A DNA stretch of 64,000 bases, taken from contig NC_089454.1 in the NCBI RefSeq assembly GCF_026210795.1, positions 3,348,001 to 3,412,000 on the forward strand, written 5' to 3'. Below the pieces are notes generated by a model. The model saw nothing but the letters and a program-made list of their open reading frames with translations. It did not search any database and was not told where the DNA came from. Shown here in pieces: positions 21,662 through 32,849 of the stretch (position 1 is its first letter; the number at the start of each line of letters is the position of its first letter). Made by a program: the position numbers and the translations under genes. The stretch is from Rhizophagus irregularis (taxonomy: Eukaryota; Glomeromycota; Glomeromycetes; Glomerales; Glomeraceae).

Positions 21662-22590
21662 TGTCTGGAGCGAAGTGAAGGACTATATATGTTTATGAAC
21701 CTTAATGACATATTGGATCACGTGGCAATGTTCGTTTGTTCGCATGCGTCATTTCTGATTGGTCTGCACAGATTGTGTTATTGAAATTTCGTGCTACTTC
21801 AAAAATAAACAAGTGTAATAATCATAATAAGTTTATGATAAACATGATTACCTGATAATCTCTTTTTTTGTTTGGTTTCATTTAGTGAGTATATATTTTT
21901 TTAATTGACTTCAAAGGAATGTTTTTGATTTATTTCTTATTCTTTTTCTAGGGTTTCTGGATTTCTTGTACATACTGGACTTTAAAGGTAAATTAGGAAG
22001 TGGAGGGTTTTTTATTTGTTTAACTTTAAAGAAACGTTTCTAACGTTTCATTTCTTACTTTTTTCCTAGAGTTTCTGGATTTCTTGTATATACTGGACTG
22101 GTAAGTTGTTTTTTTATTTGTTTTGCTTTAAAGAAATGTTTCTAACGTTTCACTTATTATTATTTCTAGGGATACGGGATTTTGTACACGTCAGATTTTT
22201 AAAGGTAAATTGGCTTTTCTTATTTGTTTGACTTTAAAGAAACGTTTTTAACGTTTCATTTCTTACTTTTATCCTAGGGTTTCTGGATTTCTTGACTGGT
22301 AAGTTGTTTTTTATTTGTTTTGCTTTAAAGAAACGTTTTTAATGTTTCATTTTTATTTTTTTTATCTAGGAATGCCGAACGCAGGTTTTTTGTATATGCC
22401 AGACTTTTAAAGGTAAATTGTGAAAAGGGGCTTTTCTTATTTGTTTAACTTTAAAGAAACGTTTTTAATGTTTCATTTTTTATTTTTTTTAGAACGCCAG
22501 ATTTTTTGTACAAATTGAATTTTTAAAGATATTTGGATTTTTGTACAAAATCTTTTGCTCCAGACTTACAACGGTTTCCGTTTCCTAGTT
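21662..22590 (+). mobile_element. GGAGCG-element, long copy carrying a micro-exon array
   Basis: The left end (TTGTCTGGAGCGAAGTGAAG followed by GACTATATA) and right end (GCTCCAGACTTACAACGG then TTTCCGTTTCCTAG) match a short copy at 38652-38863. Between them this copy holds a micro-exon/intron array of about 600 bp that the short copy lacks. The inner words GGAGCG and CGCTCC are inverted. No target duplication is evident and no protein is encoded, so it is a non-autonomous repeat of unknown class. Confidence 0.65.
21940..22510 (+). other. micro-exon/intron array 3
   Basis: Five consecutive intron-like units at 21988-22069, 22101-22169, 22205-22277, 22299-22369 and 22413-22492, with GTAAAT or GTAAGT donors and TTTCCTAG or TTCTAG acceptors. 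Their inverted repeat (AGAAACGTTTCTAACGTTTC) is nearly identical in all. Exon-like blocks of 21-43 nt share GTTTCTGGATTTCTTG and ACTGGACTTTAAAG or shorter versions. This is the cleanest example of the pattern in the window. Confidence 0.85.
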
Positions 22591-22697
22591 ATACATTAAT
22601 AAACCTTCTGCTACCTAACCACATAAATTGCTCAATAATTTTAAGTGTAAAGAACTGATACAACACTATCACTTTACTATGTCTTGTCAAAGGAAAT

Positions 22698-24349
22698 ATG
22701 ACTGTGAGTGCTTTTGCCGTAGATATTGATAGGGAAAGCTAGTTAGCCATCATAAGGAGTTATTAAAGAGAGCCAAAAGCTGTTTTCGACAGTATTCCTG
22801 TTAAAGACATTAAGTTATGGAAGGTGACGATTCCTGGCGATCAGGATGATCAATTAAGAAATCTAATACTCAAGGACAGTGACGAGCTGTTGGCAATAAA
22901 TGATATTGGAAACTACTGGTCCACTTCGCCTTTAAAAAAACATATCTATGTTATTGTAAAATTGCCATGTAAGTGTCTGGTACAGTCTGTACAAAACGCC
23001 TTAATGGCTAATTTTTTGTCAATTGCCTTCATAATATTAACATGTATTCATTTTCAGTTTCCAGCTTGGAAGAGGCATTGTCATGTATTCCACCGCCCAT
23101 AACATATTTTCCAAAATGCACCACATTAAAGAACTCTATAAAAGTTTCTGGTGACCCGCCGACAAGTGTACAACTTTGGGATGATTTTTTCGATAAAGTG
23201 AATCAATTCAAGAGACCACAACTTATTCCTGATAATGAAGAGGATGTTCGTGTTGCTAATGACATCAACATTTGTATGGTATTAAATAGACTTTTGAGAT
23301 TAGAATATAAGTTTGCAAGATGTTCATCTAATACTACTGGCGCACCTGATTTCACCTGCCACTATATCGTAGAACTATTGATATTGGTGGTCAAAGTTAA
23401 GAGAAAGCATGTTTTAGAAGATATAGGCGAACAGACATTTTCTGAGTTTTATAAGACAAAGAACGGTGATCTAACAAATCTACAACTATATGGGGGAAAA
23501 ATAAACGTAGATACAGTATTCTTGCTATTTATGATAATTACTGGCTCCTATGCTGTAAACATACAAGCAAAGCTTTGGATCTCAAAAGCCCTTCCATTGC
23601 AATCCAAATCCACACCAGTATTCAAGGTATATACTTACCTAACTTGACAGGTAAAAGATAATCCTGAATCTCCTCATCCTCAAGTAGTAGTGTCAGCTCA
23701 TGGTGACAATAATTCATGTACTCTTTGGTCACACTCAAAATCATCGTCCAACTCCTCATTAAATCAACAACAATTTTCCAGCACTTTTGCAAATCAACAA
23801 TCATCTTCTAACACTTCTGTTAAGTAGAACAATTATAGCTTTTCAGACTTCAAGTTCAAGAGCATATTAGGTAAAGGATGAAGTGGAAAAACTCTCCTAT
23901 ATGAATTTCGTGAAGATATGATTGCTCTGAAAAGTGCAGACTTATCGAAGGCCTCTTTATATGTTCTGGAAGAAATGCAGAAAGAAGTAGAGATTTATAA
24001 AGATCTAGCTAATATTCAAGGCAAGTATATTCCAAAGCTGGTCTGTTATAGATATTATGAAGGAGGCATGAGCTTCGTTATTAGCTTAACTATTATTAGC
24101 ACTATGTTGAGCGACCAAAAAATAATGAAACGTCAAAGGTTGAAAGCTATTAAGGAATTAGAAGCAATCTACAAACGTGGTATCCTCCACAATGACATTT
24201 AGAAAGAAAACATTTTAATTAATGATAATGATGACATATACCTGATTGACTTTGGGATGGCAAGTCAGAAGGATATAAAAAAGAAAAGAAAGCTTTTTGA
24301 CGAGGAACAGCTCAAATTATCTCAATTGCTAGATAGATATATTGTATAA
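22698..24349 (+). pseudogene. CRN-like effector protein with C-terminal kinase-like domain, disrupted
   Basis: The first exon (22698-22968) carries the CRN N-terminal domain: AFAVDIDRES, then VKDIKLWKVTIPGDQ, then STSPLKKHIYVIVKLP. A GTAAGT..CAG intron (22969-23057) joins in phase to a linker (SSLEEALSCIPPP, VQLWDDFFDKV). A protein-kinase-like domain ends the gene: glycine loop GKG*SGKT near 23870-23890, VAIK-like lysine in IALKSAD, catalytic-loop-like ILHNDI*KENIL near 24183-24215, and DFG in LIDFGMA. In-frame stops lie at 22740, 22764, 23645, 23825, 23879 and 24200. CRN proteins with such kinase ends are known from oomycetes and chytrids. This copy cannot make a full protein as read. Confidence 0.75.
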
Positions 24350-24660
24350 GAATCTGTTATTTTATAAGTTCCTATTTCTTGCAATCTTAGTTTTCTTATC
24401 ATTAATAAACATGCATTTTATAGACACCCTGTAAAGAACATAGGACAAATTTCCAAGTCACGTAAATGTTTGGTAGTTAGTTAAATTGTAGGAATAGATA
24501 CTAGTATAGACATTATATATCACGGACGCAGTCCCAAACATTTATTTATTTTTCACATGTAATAATAAAAATTTTTTTTGGCAAAAATGATTGGCGTTAC
24601 AATTTGTAATGCACACATGATTTTTATTATTTAAACGAGTATTATCAATCGCACAATCTA
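24350..24660. other. spacer, no gene seen
   Basis: AT-rich sequence after the kinase-like domain, with no supported frame or repeat. Confidence 0.35.
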
Positions 24661-24663
24661 TTG

Positions 24664-25013
24664 ATTCATTAAGAGAGTTTAATTGCCAAGCTTTTAGTTG
24701 AAAATGCTAAATTCAGAAAGAAGTTTGCTGAGATCGAGGGTGATGAGAATACTGGGCTTAAGGATAAGAATGCTGAAACAAGATTATTGAAGAGAATTCC
24801 AGGCGTGATGTGAGAATGCTGAGCTTAAAAGCCAAAGTGGTAAAACTAAGACATGATATCAAGAAGATCAAACAGAAACCAGAAGCATTTGAGGTTCTCT
24901 TGAGGAAAAAATACCAGAGATATCAGCTATTGATGTACCTGACAGCTAACTCTATAGTAGATCAGCTCAATAACGCTTCACAGAGTGATCTACTCCAAGT
25001 AATTGAAGGATAA
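24664..25013 (+). pseudogene. coiled-coil protein fragment
   Basis: Broken frames encode LLVENAKFRKKFAEIEGD..., then AELKAKVVKLRHDIKKIKQK and TANSIVDQLNNASQSDLLQV, ending at TAA 25011-25013. Heptad-like spacing of hydrophobic residues and high K/E content indicate a coiled coil. It resembles a coiled-coil protein family I recall from Glomeromycetes and the piece at 26812-27754. Function is unknown. Confidence 0.5.
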
Positions 25014-25352
25014 AGCTTCAGCGTGAATCAATTTTCCAGGACTTATACAGTGACTTTCTTAGGTCCTGAACAAGAGTATATGTGTAAATGAAATGTCTAT
25101 TAATCAAAGCTCCACAATAATATATTGAGTATTAAAGTATTTGTTCATTTGCCGGTTTTATTTTTTTAACTATATACATATGAAAATTTGGGTAAAAATA
25201 CAAAGGTTACTAGATTAGGCGGTACATACCAAACATTGCACAACCTGATTGTGACTCATAATTACGTGAACCATTTTGATATAATGAATCATTTCATAAA
25301 CTTTCTGATATACTTTCTGATTTTTATCATATTAACAAACTCATTAACGAAT

Positions 25353-25978
25353 ATGTCAGATAAACCGTTATCTTCACAACCCAAAAGGGTTTTGGAATTA
25401 TTGCTAAAACCTGGAATGAAGGAGAAATTGGAGGAGGACCGCAAAAAGTATTTTAACTTAACCGTGTTGAAAAAGTGGGAGGAATCTGATGAGCCTTTCG
25501 AGGAAGACGAAGAAATTTTATATATTAATAACCAGAAAAACGAAGCTTGTCATAGCACTAATCCTCAATTAATGGGTCATAATACTGAAGCAAAATCAGC
25601 TGGTAAGCCTCTATTAATGTTTGCTTAATTAATAAAGCTGAACTCATATGACTTTTAACTTCTTAAGGAACTGGACGACATAATCTTACCAATGGCCGAG
25701 AACGAAACACTGGAAATACGTTTGAGTTTTATCTCAACAAGGATCAGAAGACCCAGAAGGTATGCCCGCGGCCTCTTGCTTCTGGCATCAGAAAATAGCA
25801 AACTACCAAGTTACATAAGATCAGTAAACATTGTAGTGAAGATTCTGGATCAACAAAAATTTCTGGTTCTATCAAATTACCTGAACAGAATGCTCAAAAT
25901 TTAAATGAACTAAACCTTCTAAGATATATCAATAGAAATGTAAAGGTCAAATTAGAGAATTTTAAGGTGATGAATTGA
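25353..25978 (+). pseudogene. charged hypothetical protein, two exons, one in-frame stop
   Basis: Exon 1 (25353-25602) encodes MSDKPLSSQPKRVLELLLKP and a charged helix, then a Ser/Asn-rich stretch. A GTAAGC..AAG intron (25603-25667) joins in phase to exon 2 (GTGRHNLTNGRERNTGNTFE...). A single TAG at 25796-25798 interrupts it. Beyond it the same frame stays open for about 60 residues (KLHKISKHCSEDSGSTKISG, then NLLRYINRNVKVKLENF) to TGA at 25976-25978. It could also be a genuine 126-residue protein. I do not recognise the family. Confidence 0.5.
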
Positions 25979-26132
25979 GGTTAAATCCTCCTATTCAAGT
26001 AGAAGATTTAGTTCATAAATGTTTCAATCTATATATGCTAATTTTACCTAGTAAATATGATCGTTTGATTTTATTACACCTAAAAGGTCCCTGATTCAGA
26101 GCGATCACTTTCTTTGATAACCATTAAATCTA

Positions 26133-26536
26133 CAGTTAACTCTTCTTATAATGAATTTTGATATAACGAATTTTACAATATAACAGATCTTCAGTATGGT
26201 ACAGATTTTAACATATGAAAAAAAATCTTATTATACTGAATTTTACTAATTAAATGCCATATACCATTTAACGAAGTAAATTTTATAAACCGTATATGAA
26301 AAATGCTTCTTTTAATAACGAATTTTCTTTTATAACGAATTTTTTTTCAATATAACGAAGATATTTTATGTAATTTGCATTTTTGCATTATAAGATACAA
26401 TTATTATACGACAATATACCATAATATACAAAAATTTTCTGGATTATACCAGATTTTCCTATCATATTAATGAATATTCCTATAATGAAGGCCTGATCAG
26501 TCTGGATGCCAACTTCGTTATATTAAGAGTTAACTG
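26133..26536. mobile_element. pogo-like MITE (404 bp)
   Basis: The left end is CAGTTAACTCTTCTTATAAT and the right end is the complement of CAGTTAACTCTTAATATAAC, with TA on both sides. Subterminal words of the form TATAACGAATTTT repeat inside. It is the same broad class as 19257-19818 with different words. No transposase. Confidence 0.85.
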
Positions 26537-26811
26537 TATGTAGATTTTTTAAATACTTTTTTCAGTAAATTTTAGCTTAAATCTAGTAATGTGAGAAGAA
26601 ATGTTTTCTTACTTATATGAAAAAAGATATAAATTTATAGTAGCATAATTTGCATTTTTTTCCCTTTCAAAAATTTATGAATTTCTGATGTATTATTTGT
26701 GATTAATAAACAAAAGATAATTTTTGCACTGAAGATTCGTGATTATAGATAAAATGTTCATGAGATTTTTTTTTATTTTGAATGGTTACGTGCAGTACAT
26801 AAAAAGTATTT

Positions 26812-27754
26812 TTGAAAATGCAATCCAAGCTTAAATTATTGGAGCAACGCATCGCTAAGTTTGAAGTTGAGAATGCCAAGCTTAAGACTGAAAAAGCTGA
26901 AATTAAGGCCAGGAATGCTGAATTTCTAAAGCAGGTTATGGAGAAAAATGCCAAGCGTGATGTTAAGAATACTGAACTCAAGTCTAAAGTTAGGAAACTC
27001 GAAGCTAGGCTTGCAATATTGAAACAGGGTGTTACTGAAGTAACTGGATAGCCACAGAATGATAAGGATGTGATAGCAGAGGTGCGGTTATCTATTTATA
27101 GATAACCCAGTATTAGCTGATGAGTCTGTAGTAAACCAGCAAAATAGTGTCAACATCAAGGTAATTGAGGATAAGAAAATAGATGATTATCCTGAAAAAC
27201 CTGCTAATGTATCTTACTCCATTATGACTCAGCTCAAGCGGTGTAAATCTGATCATGAAGTCAATGATGTAATGTTAGAAGTACTTGCCAGCTCTATGTT
27301 ATCAGAAGAAAAAAAGTTAGACTTTTTCCTGGATGAGGTAAATAAGAAAAAGGTTAGCAATGAGATTAGAAAGAGGAAGCGGAAGAAGAAACTTCAAGAT
27401 GATTTCCAAAAAGAACTGGACTCAGAGATACTCATAGCTTCTTTGGATTCTGCCACTTCCTTGAATGAAAAAAATGGACAGGGTTATTCTTCTATAGCAA
27501 ACGAGCAAGTGCTTAACAATCAGAAAATCACCTATAATCAGAAAGTAGAACAAGATTTGAGATACGAGTTATCTGCTTATATGGAATGCAAGGGACAAAC
27601 TGAAGAGGTTGCTTTGCAATCAGATAAAGCATTTAATATTGAGATTTCTGAATTCTCTTTAGAAATGATTCTAACAGGATCTAGTGAAGTTATAGCGCAA
27701 AATATAGTTGATCTATTTAATTTAACAAAGCTTGTGCTTGAATTTTATTAATTT
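26812..27754 (+). pseudogene. long coiled-coil protein, frameshifted
   Basis: The first frame (26812-27051) is a near-perfect coiled coil with a repeating VENAKLKTEKAEIKARNAE pattern and a stop at 27049-27051. A second frame (27224-27751, TAA) continues with ESMLSEEKKLDFFLDEV-like sequence, a very basic patch (NEIRKRKRKKKLQD), NQKVEQDLRYELSAYM and SEFSLEMILTGSSEVIAQNI. The two parts resemble one protein family seen repeatedly in AM fungal genomes; the join needs a frameshift and reads through stops. The basic patch could be nuclear targeting. Function unknown. Confidence 0.55.
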
Positions 27755-28200
27755 TTGCTAAGAGTTACTTTAGAAAATACCAGGTATTTAAGAAAGAACT
27801 GCAACAAAGTGCAGAACTAACTAATACAAGAACAAATAATCTTCCAAGAAATACATAAAAAGAAATGCTAAGATTATAAACCCAACATTCTCTCTATACA
27901 AATAACTATGGCTACTCCCCCGAGTTATATCTCAAACAAGGTAAAGTTGACTATGCTATATGTATCCAGTGAGACCCTCTGCTACATTTAAAGATCAAAG
28001 AATCCTATTGTCAAATACCATTAGTGCTATCAAAAAGGAACAAAATTCAATTTCCCCTATTTGACTACATACTTTGAATAACAAACCTATTTCACAAAGA
28101 CCCCAGAGAACTTTTTAATGTCATGCAATCCCAACAGGGACATCCACCTTATTACGAACGATCCATCAGCCTAAGATTTACCTAGATAAATCAATCTAAT
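27755..28200. other. intergenic, no gene seen
   Basis: Moderately AT-rich sequence with no supported frame, ending at the left terminus of the MULE. Confidence 0.35.
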
Positions 28201-28649
28201 GATAACTACCCCAAGAACACTCCAAAAAATTCTGCGTAAATCATGTGATTATCACATATCACATGATTGTGATACTAGATGATTACGTAATTAAATAAAT
28301 AAAATTAATATTAATATTTAACATTTTATTCAAATATTTTAATGCATTTTATTTTGAAAATCACCTTTAAAAAAAGTTAAAATTATTTAAAAATGCAAAT
28401 ATTTCATAATTAATTAATTTACTATTTTATTTATAAAATAAATCACTTTTTTAAAAACATCATATGCTTATTGTGATCTTTCCAAGTACGTGGATTTGTA
28501 ATTCATCTTTCATACTTATTAATATCAGTTACCAAATTTTTAATGCCCTTGAAACTTATTTAAACTGCTTGTGCTCATCGTTTATTACTAATATTTTCTT
28601 GTTCCTCTACAATTCTTAATGCTTCATGTAGTATTAATTTGTAATCTTT

Positions 28650-31596
28650 AAATTACAATTATAAGTTGGGTATATTCATTATTATTCATTAAATTCATTA
28701 TGTTATTTAATACATTATCTAAACAAAAAAAAGAATTATTTTTTGCTAATGTTAGTATGCAAAATATAAATAATACTTTTACCTTTATTTGAAATAGAAG
28801 ATGGATTTTGAATTGATCCTTCAGCTGATAAAAATATAAATGGATATATTTCTTGCCGTTGAACTTTGTGAAAAAAGGAAGGAGTAATTGTAAATTGAAA
28901 AGCATTAATTAAATGCTTACAAAGAAAAAATCAATTTTTTAAAAAGTCCAAGTAAGAACATATCCACTTTTCAGTATCAGTAAAATATTTATTATTGATT
29001 TCTTTTTTTTGCAAATTGTTCCATTCCTTTTTAAAATCTTTTCGCCAAAAAGGTTTTTCATGTCCATATAAATACTTATTATATTGTTGTTGCTGATGTG
29101 GAATTAAACGGGTAAGAAGAACATGGATTATTAAATCAAGTCGTGGTCAAAAAAATTTGGGCAAATAATCTCGTTTTATAACTTTCCAATGAGATTCTGA
29201 AAGTATTGTTATACGAAACATGCAAATTTTTTCTGGTATTGCAGAACAGGCCCACAAAATCCAAATTTTTTTTTTGTACCATTTGTCCACAAGTAAGCCC
29301 ACACATTTTATAAATCATTGCCAAAGCAAAATTCATATATTTCATATGCAGACTCTCTCCAAATTTCTTCAGCTGACAAATGATATCCATTTATATTAGG
29401 AATTAATGAATGATGATATATATGTATTTCTAAAATTTCAATAATCTTTAATTATAATGCCTGAGGGCAAAAATAGAAATCCTTTTTGCTTTTTTTTTCA
29501 TTTGTTATTATTGGATAAAAATCAATATTAATGAAGTCAAATACTTCATGTGTAGAATTAGAACTATATGTTATTATCTTAGGCTGTGTATTATCAGAAA
29601 GGCATTTTTTTAATGCCTTTTTAATATGCTAAAGACATATTTGTATTTTGACATGTGGCCAAATTTGTTGTGCAGCTAAAATTTGCGCAAAATCTTTGTC
29701 TGTTAAAAAAAATTGAATATTTTTCATCCCTAAATCATATAATGCTCTAAAAAATAAAGTCAAGATTTCAGTTTGTGCTCTATCACTTTTTTTACTTCCT
29801 TCTACAAATAGATAAGTCATTGCAAAACCTGAACCATCAAATTGTCCAATAATAGCATAAAGTTCATATCCAAAAACATTAGTCTTATATGTTGCATCAA
29901 CAACAATTTCTTGGGTTTCTATCATTTTTTCAAAAAATGGTGTAGTAAAGCTTAAATATTTAACTCTATCTTTAGTATTATTAAGTAGAGTTTTATATCC
30001 ATATTCATTTAGAAGAACTTCAGCTGAATTTAGTTGATTTTTATCATCTCTAATGTATTCTTGCTTAATTAATATTGACCACTAAGCATGTACTTGCTTT
30101 TGTGTTAAATTAGGATTATCATGTTCTAGAATTCGATAAATATCACTTGGAGTAAGATGAATGTTTTTTCTGATTTCTTCTTCAATATTTTCATTTACAC
30201 CAAATCGTTCAGGTTGTTTATGAATTATAGAATGCTGAAGATTAACTGATGCAATATTGGTTCCCATTTTAAGTTTGATTTTAATCAACCTATTGCAATT
30301 AAATCGCTCAATTGGTATTTAATTTCTTTGTTTTTCAATGGATTCATTTTTTTTAGGTCTTTTTGCAAGAGACTTACATTGAGAACATTTATATTAAAAT
30401 GTTAAAATATCGGATGCTTTCTTTGAAGTAATGTTTCGGGCAAAACTGTTTTTTGATTGGCGAAATGCCGAAACCGAAACCTAAAAAAGGTGAAACTATT
30501 CCAAAACTGGTGAAACCTGGCGAAATTTGCCCAAACTTCTGAAATTGGCGAAACTTGGCGAAATTTCCGTAACTTGGCGAAACCTCAATTATATTAAAAT
30601 TTAATGTATATAGGTAAAAAAAATGAAAATAAAACAAATATTTTATTATTAAACGCTTTATCTTTGAACTTAAATCGGAAAACTATTAATATTTAACGTT
30701 ATTTTTATTTATGATAATTTATTTGTTTTGTTTTATTTATTATATAGAAGTGGAAACGAACTACGTGCATTTATTTATTGGTTAAAGACGGTTAAATGAC
30801 GAGGAGCAAGGAATAAGTCATGTGACCTGTGATTTCCATATGACCGGCAAATTAACAAGGAAATGCAACTATTAAAACATTACTTTATTTATAATTAAAA
30901 TTGTTTGAAATTTACATATTAATTATATACTATTTATATTGAAAAAACAATGAAAATAAAATAGTATATGCGCGTTATGTTTTCTTTTACATCTTGGATA
31001 CGAATAATTATCTTTCAAATTACAGCCAATTAAAGTTTAACACATGGCTTTTTTAATTTCGTCAGGTTTCGGACATTTCGCCAGATTTCAGAAGTTTCGC
31101 CAGGTTTCGGAAGTATCACCAGTTTCGGAATTTGACACCTTTGGCAAAACCAGTTTCGCCAAGTTTCGGAAGTTTCGCCAGAAAGTGAGTTTTGGTTTCG
31201 CCTGCAACACTACTTTGAAGTATAAGAATCCTTATAAATATAATAATAGCCATCACTTTCACTTATTAAGTCAATGATCATCTTGGATAATTTTTTTGGA
31301 TCATCGTCTATCATATCAATTGAAATATTGCAATTAAAATCTATTCCAGTTAAATCATTTTCTAAGTATTCATTAGTGTCAATTTCTAAAATCTTTACAA
31401 ATAGTTGTTTTGACATTTCTTCTAGTGTTAAAAGTTCTGAATTAAATTGATTAGATTGTTCATATTGTAAAGCAGCATTATGGTGACATATATTACAAGT
31501 TTTAAACTGGCGTGTGTTTTCATTAATGAAAGCTTCCATAGGTAAACTTTTTTGACATTTTTTACATTTCTGCAAATTACTAGTTATAATATCCAT
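28650..31596 (-). pseudogene. MULE transposase, decayed and split by a MITE
   Basis: The N-terminal exon (31596 to 31221) carries a CxxC-type zinc-binding region (CKKCQKSLPMEAF, then CNICHH). After the inserted MITE, the gene resumes near 30420 with a DNA-binding-like region, then the DDE core: first Asp in VVDATYKTNVFGYELY (about 29895), second Asp in FFLTDKDFAQI (about 29720), and the CxxWH-like box read as CL*HIKKALKK with TAG at 29629-29631. Toward the C terminus come GYHLSAEEIW and KWICSYLDFL, then CKHLINAF, a SWIM-finger-like remnant. Several further stops and frameshifts are present. The protein would have moved this element. Confidence 0.82.
30429..31212. mobile_element. 784-bp hAT-type MITE with GGCGAAA arrays
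   Basis: It is flanked by a perfect 8-bp duplication CTTTGAAG at 30421-30428 and 31213-31220. The termini (TAATGTTTCGGGCAAAACTG and inverted TAGTGTTGCAGGCGAAACCA) match imperfectly. Both ends carry arrays of GGCGAAACTTGGCGAAATTT-like words, in opposite orientation (about 30430-30595 and 31065-31205). The middle is plain AT-rich DNA. It splits the MULE transposase gene. Confidence 0.88.
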
Positions 31597-31741
31597 ATTT
31601 GAAGTAGAAAAGTGAAAAAAATATATTTCGTTGTAAAAAGTTTAATTTATTTAATTACGTAATTATCTATCACAATCATGTGATATGTGATAATCACATG
31701 ATTTATGCAGAATTTTTTAGGGTGTTTTTGGGGTAGTTTCC

Positions 31742-31985
31742 AATGATAGTCCAACATGTGACCACCATGATCGGCATACTACAAAAACTGTGGTACCCAA
31801 CCTGTCACCCTCTTATCACCCGAGTGATCATCAATTTTGAAAATTAGTAACACCAAACTACCATGATGATCAAATTTTCCAGTATTCCCTACTCCCCAAA
31901 GAAAATAAGGTTACACTGAAAAAAGTGACCAAGAAAAATAAAAAGCAAAAAATAAAAACATAAACCTCTAAACATACACCTCAAC
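31742..31985. other. intergenic, no gene seen
   Basis: Unremarkable sequence between the MULE right end and the composite element. Confidence 0.3.
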
Positions 31986-31994
31986 TAAAGATAT

Positions 31995-32170
31995 GTCCGC
32001 AATACTCTAATTGCGGATTAATTGCGATTTGTGATATTGCGAAATATTGCAGATTTTGAAGAATAATTATTTGCAAATTCACAATCGCAAATAATCTACA
32101 AATCCGCAAATAATCCACAAATCCGCAAATAATCTGCAAATAATTCGCAAATCTGCAAATAATCCAGAAT
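31995..32170. repeat. left array of the ATTTGCGG word family
   Basis: Repeated AATCCGCAAATAATCC and variants. The inverted counterpart is at 45115-45425. Confidence 0.8.
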
Positions 32171-32849
32171 ATACACGCTGCCTTAACTAAAGTTTCATGT
32201 CAAAAATAAAGAGTTTTGATGTCAAAGTATATCAATACCAAAAAAGTTGAAATTGTTAAAAATTATGATTGACTGTAGATCATCTTCATATAATCATTTT
32301 TTTTGTAAAATATTCCCACCAAAGCGAAAAAAAATTTTCTCACCAGAATACGGGAATATTATTTCCAAAATCCAATTAAAATAATAATAATATATCAGAT
32401 TATTCAACTATAATCAATACATTATTTTAACAATTATATATATCATGATTGTATCAAACTCATTCTATCAAATGTATTACAATATACAATTACGTATTAC
32501 ACAGGTAAAACGCTGACCAATCGGGTACCTACCTAATTGGTAACTTTTTTTTTGATCGGTCACCTGATTTATTCAATAGTTAGAAATTGGTATACACTTC
32601 AATCGGGTATCAATCAGGTTAATACCCGATTGATAACTATTGTTCAGTTTAAATTTACTGATTGATTTCTATTGTTTCAATTAGACTATTGATAAACTAT
32701 TTTTCATTAACTAAAATTAAACTATTTTATATTATTGAAATTTACACTAACATTTTTTTCGAACATTTACTTTTGAAACTTAATTAAACTATTTCATACT
32801 ATCTTTAACATTTTTTTCAAACATTTACTTTTGAAACTTTTAAAAAAAT

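Larger units (their letters stand above)
28201..31741 (-). mobile_element. MULE-type DNA transposon with long terminal inverted repeats
   Basis: About 95-100 bp at 28201-28300 (ACTACCCC, AATTCTGCGTAAATCATGTG, ATTATCACATATCACATGAT) recur inverted at 31645-31741 with about 90% identity by eye. Long inverted ends and an interior MULE transposase (minus strand) agree. A 9-bp target duplication could not be confirmed from the flanks. A 784-bp hAT-type MITE is nested inside the transposase gene. Confidence 0.85.

Noticed and set aside
31044-31277. Phe/Arg-rich frame of 77 residues, and a counterpart at 30389-30637
   Set aside because: Both are translations of the GGCGAAA arrays of the 784-bp MITE.
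28201-31741. A 9-bp target duplication for the MULE
   Set aside because: Flanks (CAATCTAAT and AATGATAGT) do not match convincingly at any nearby offset.
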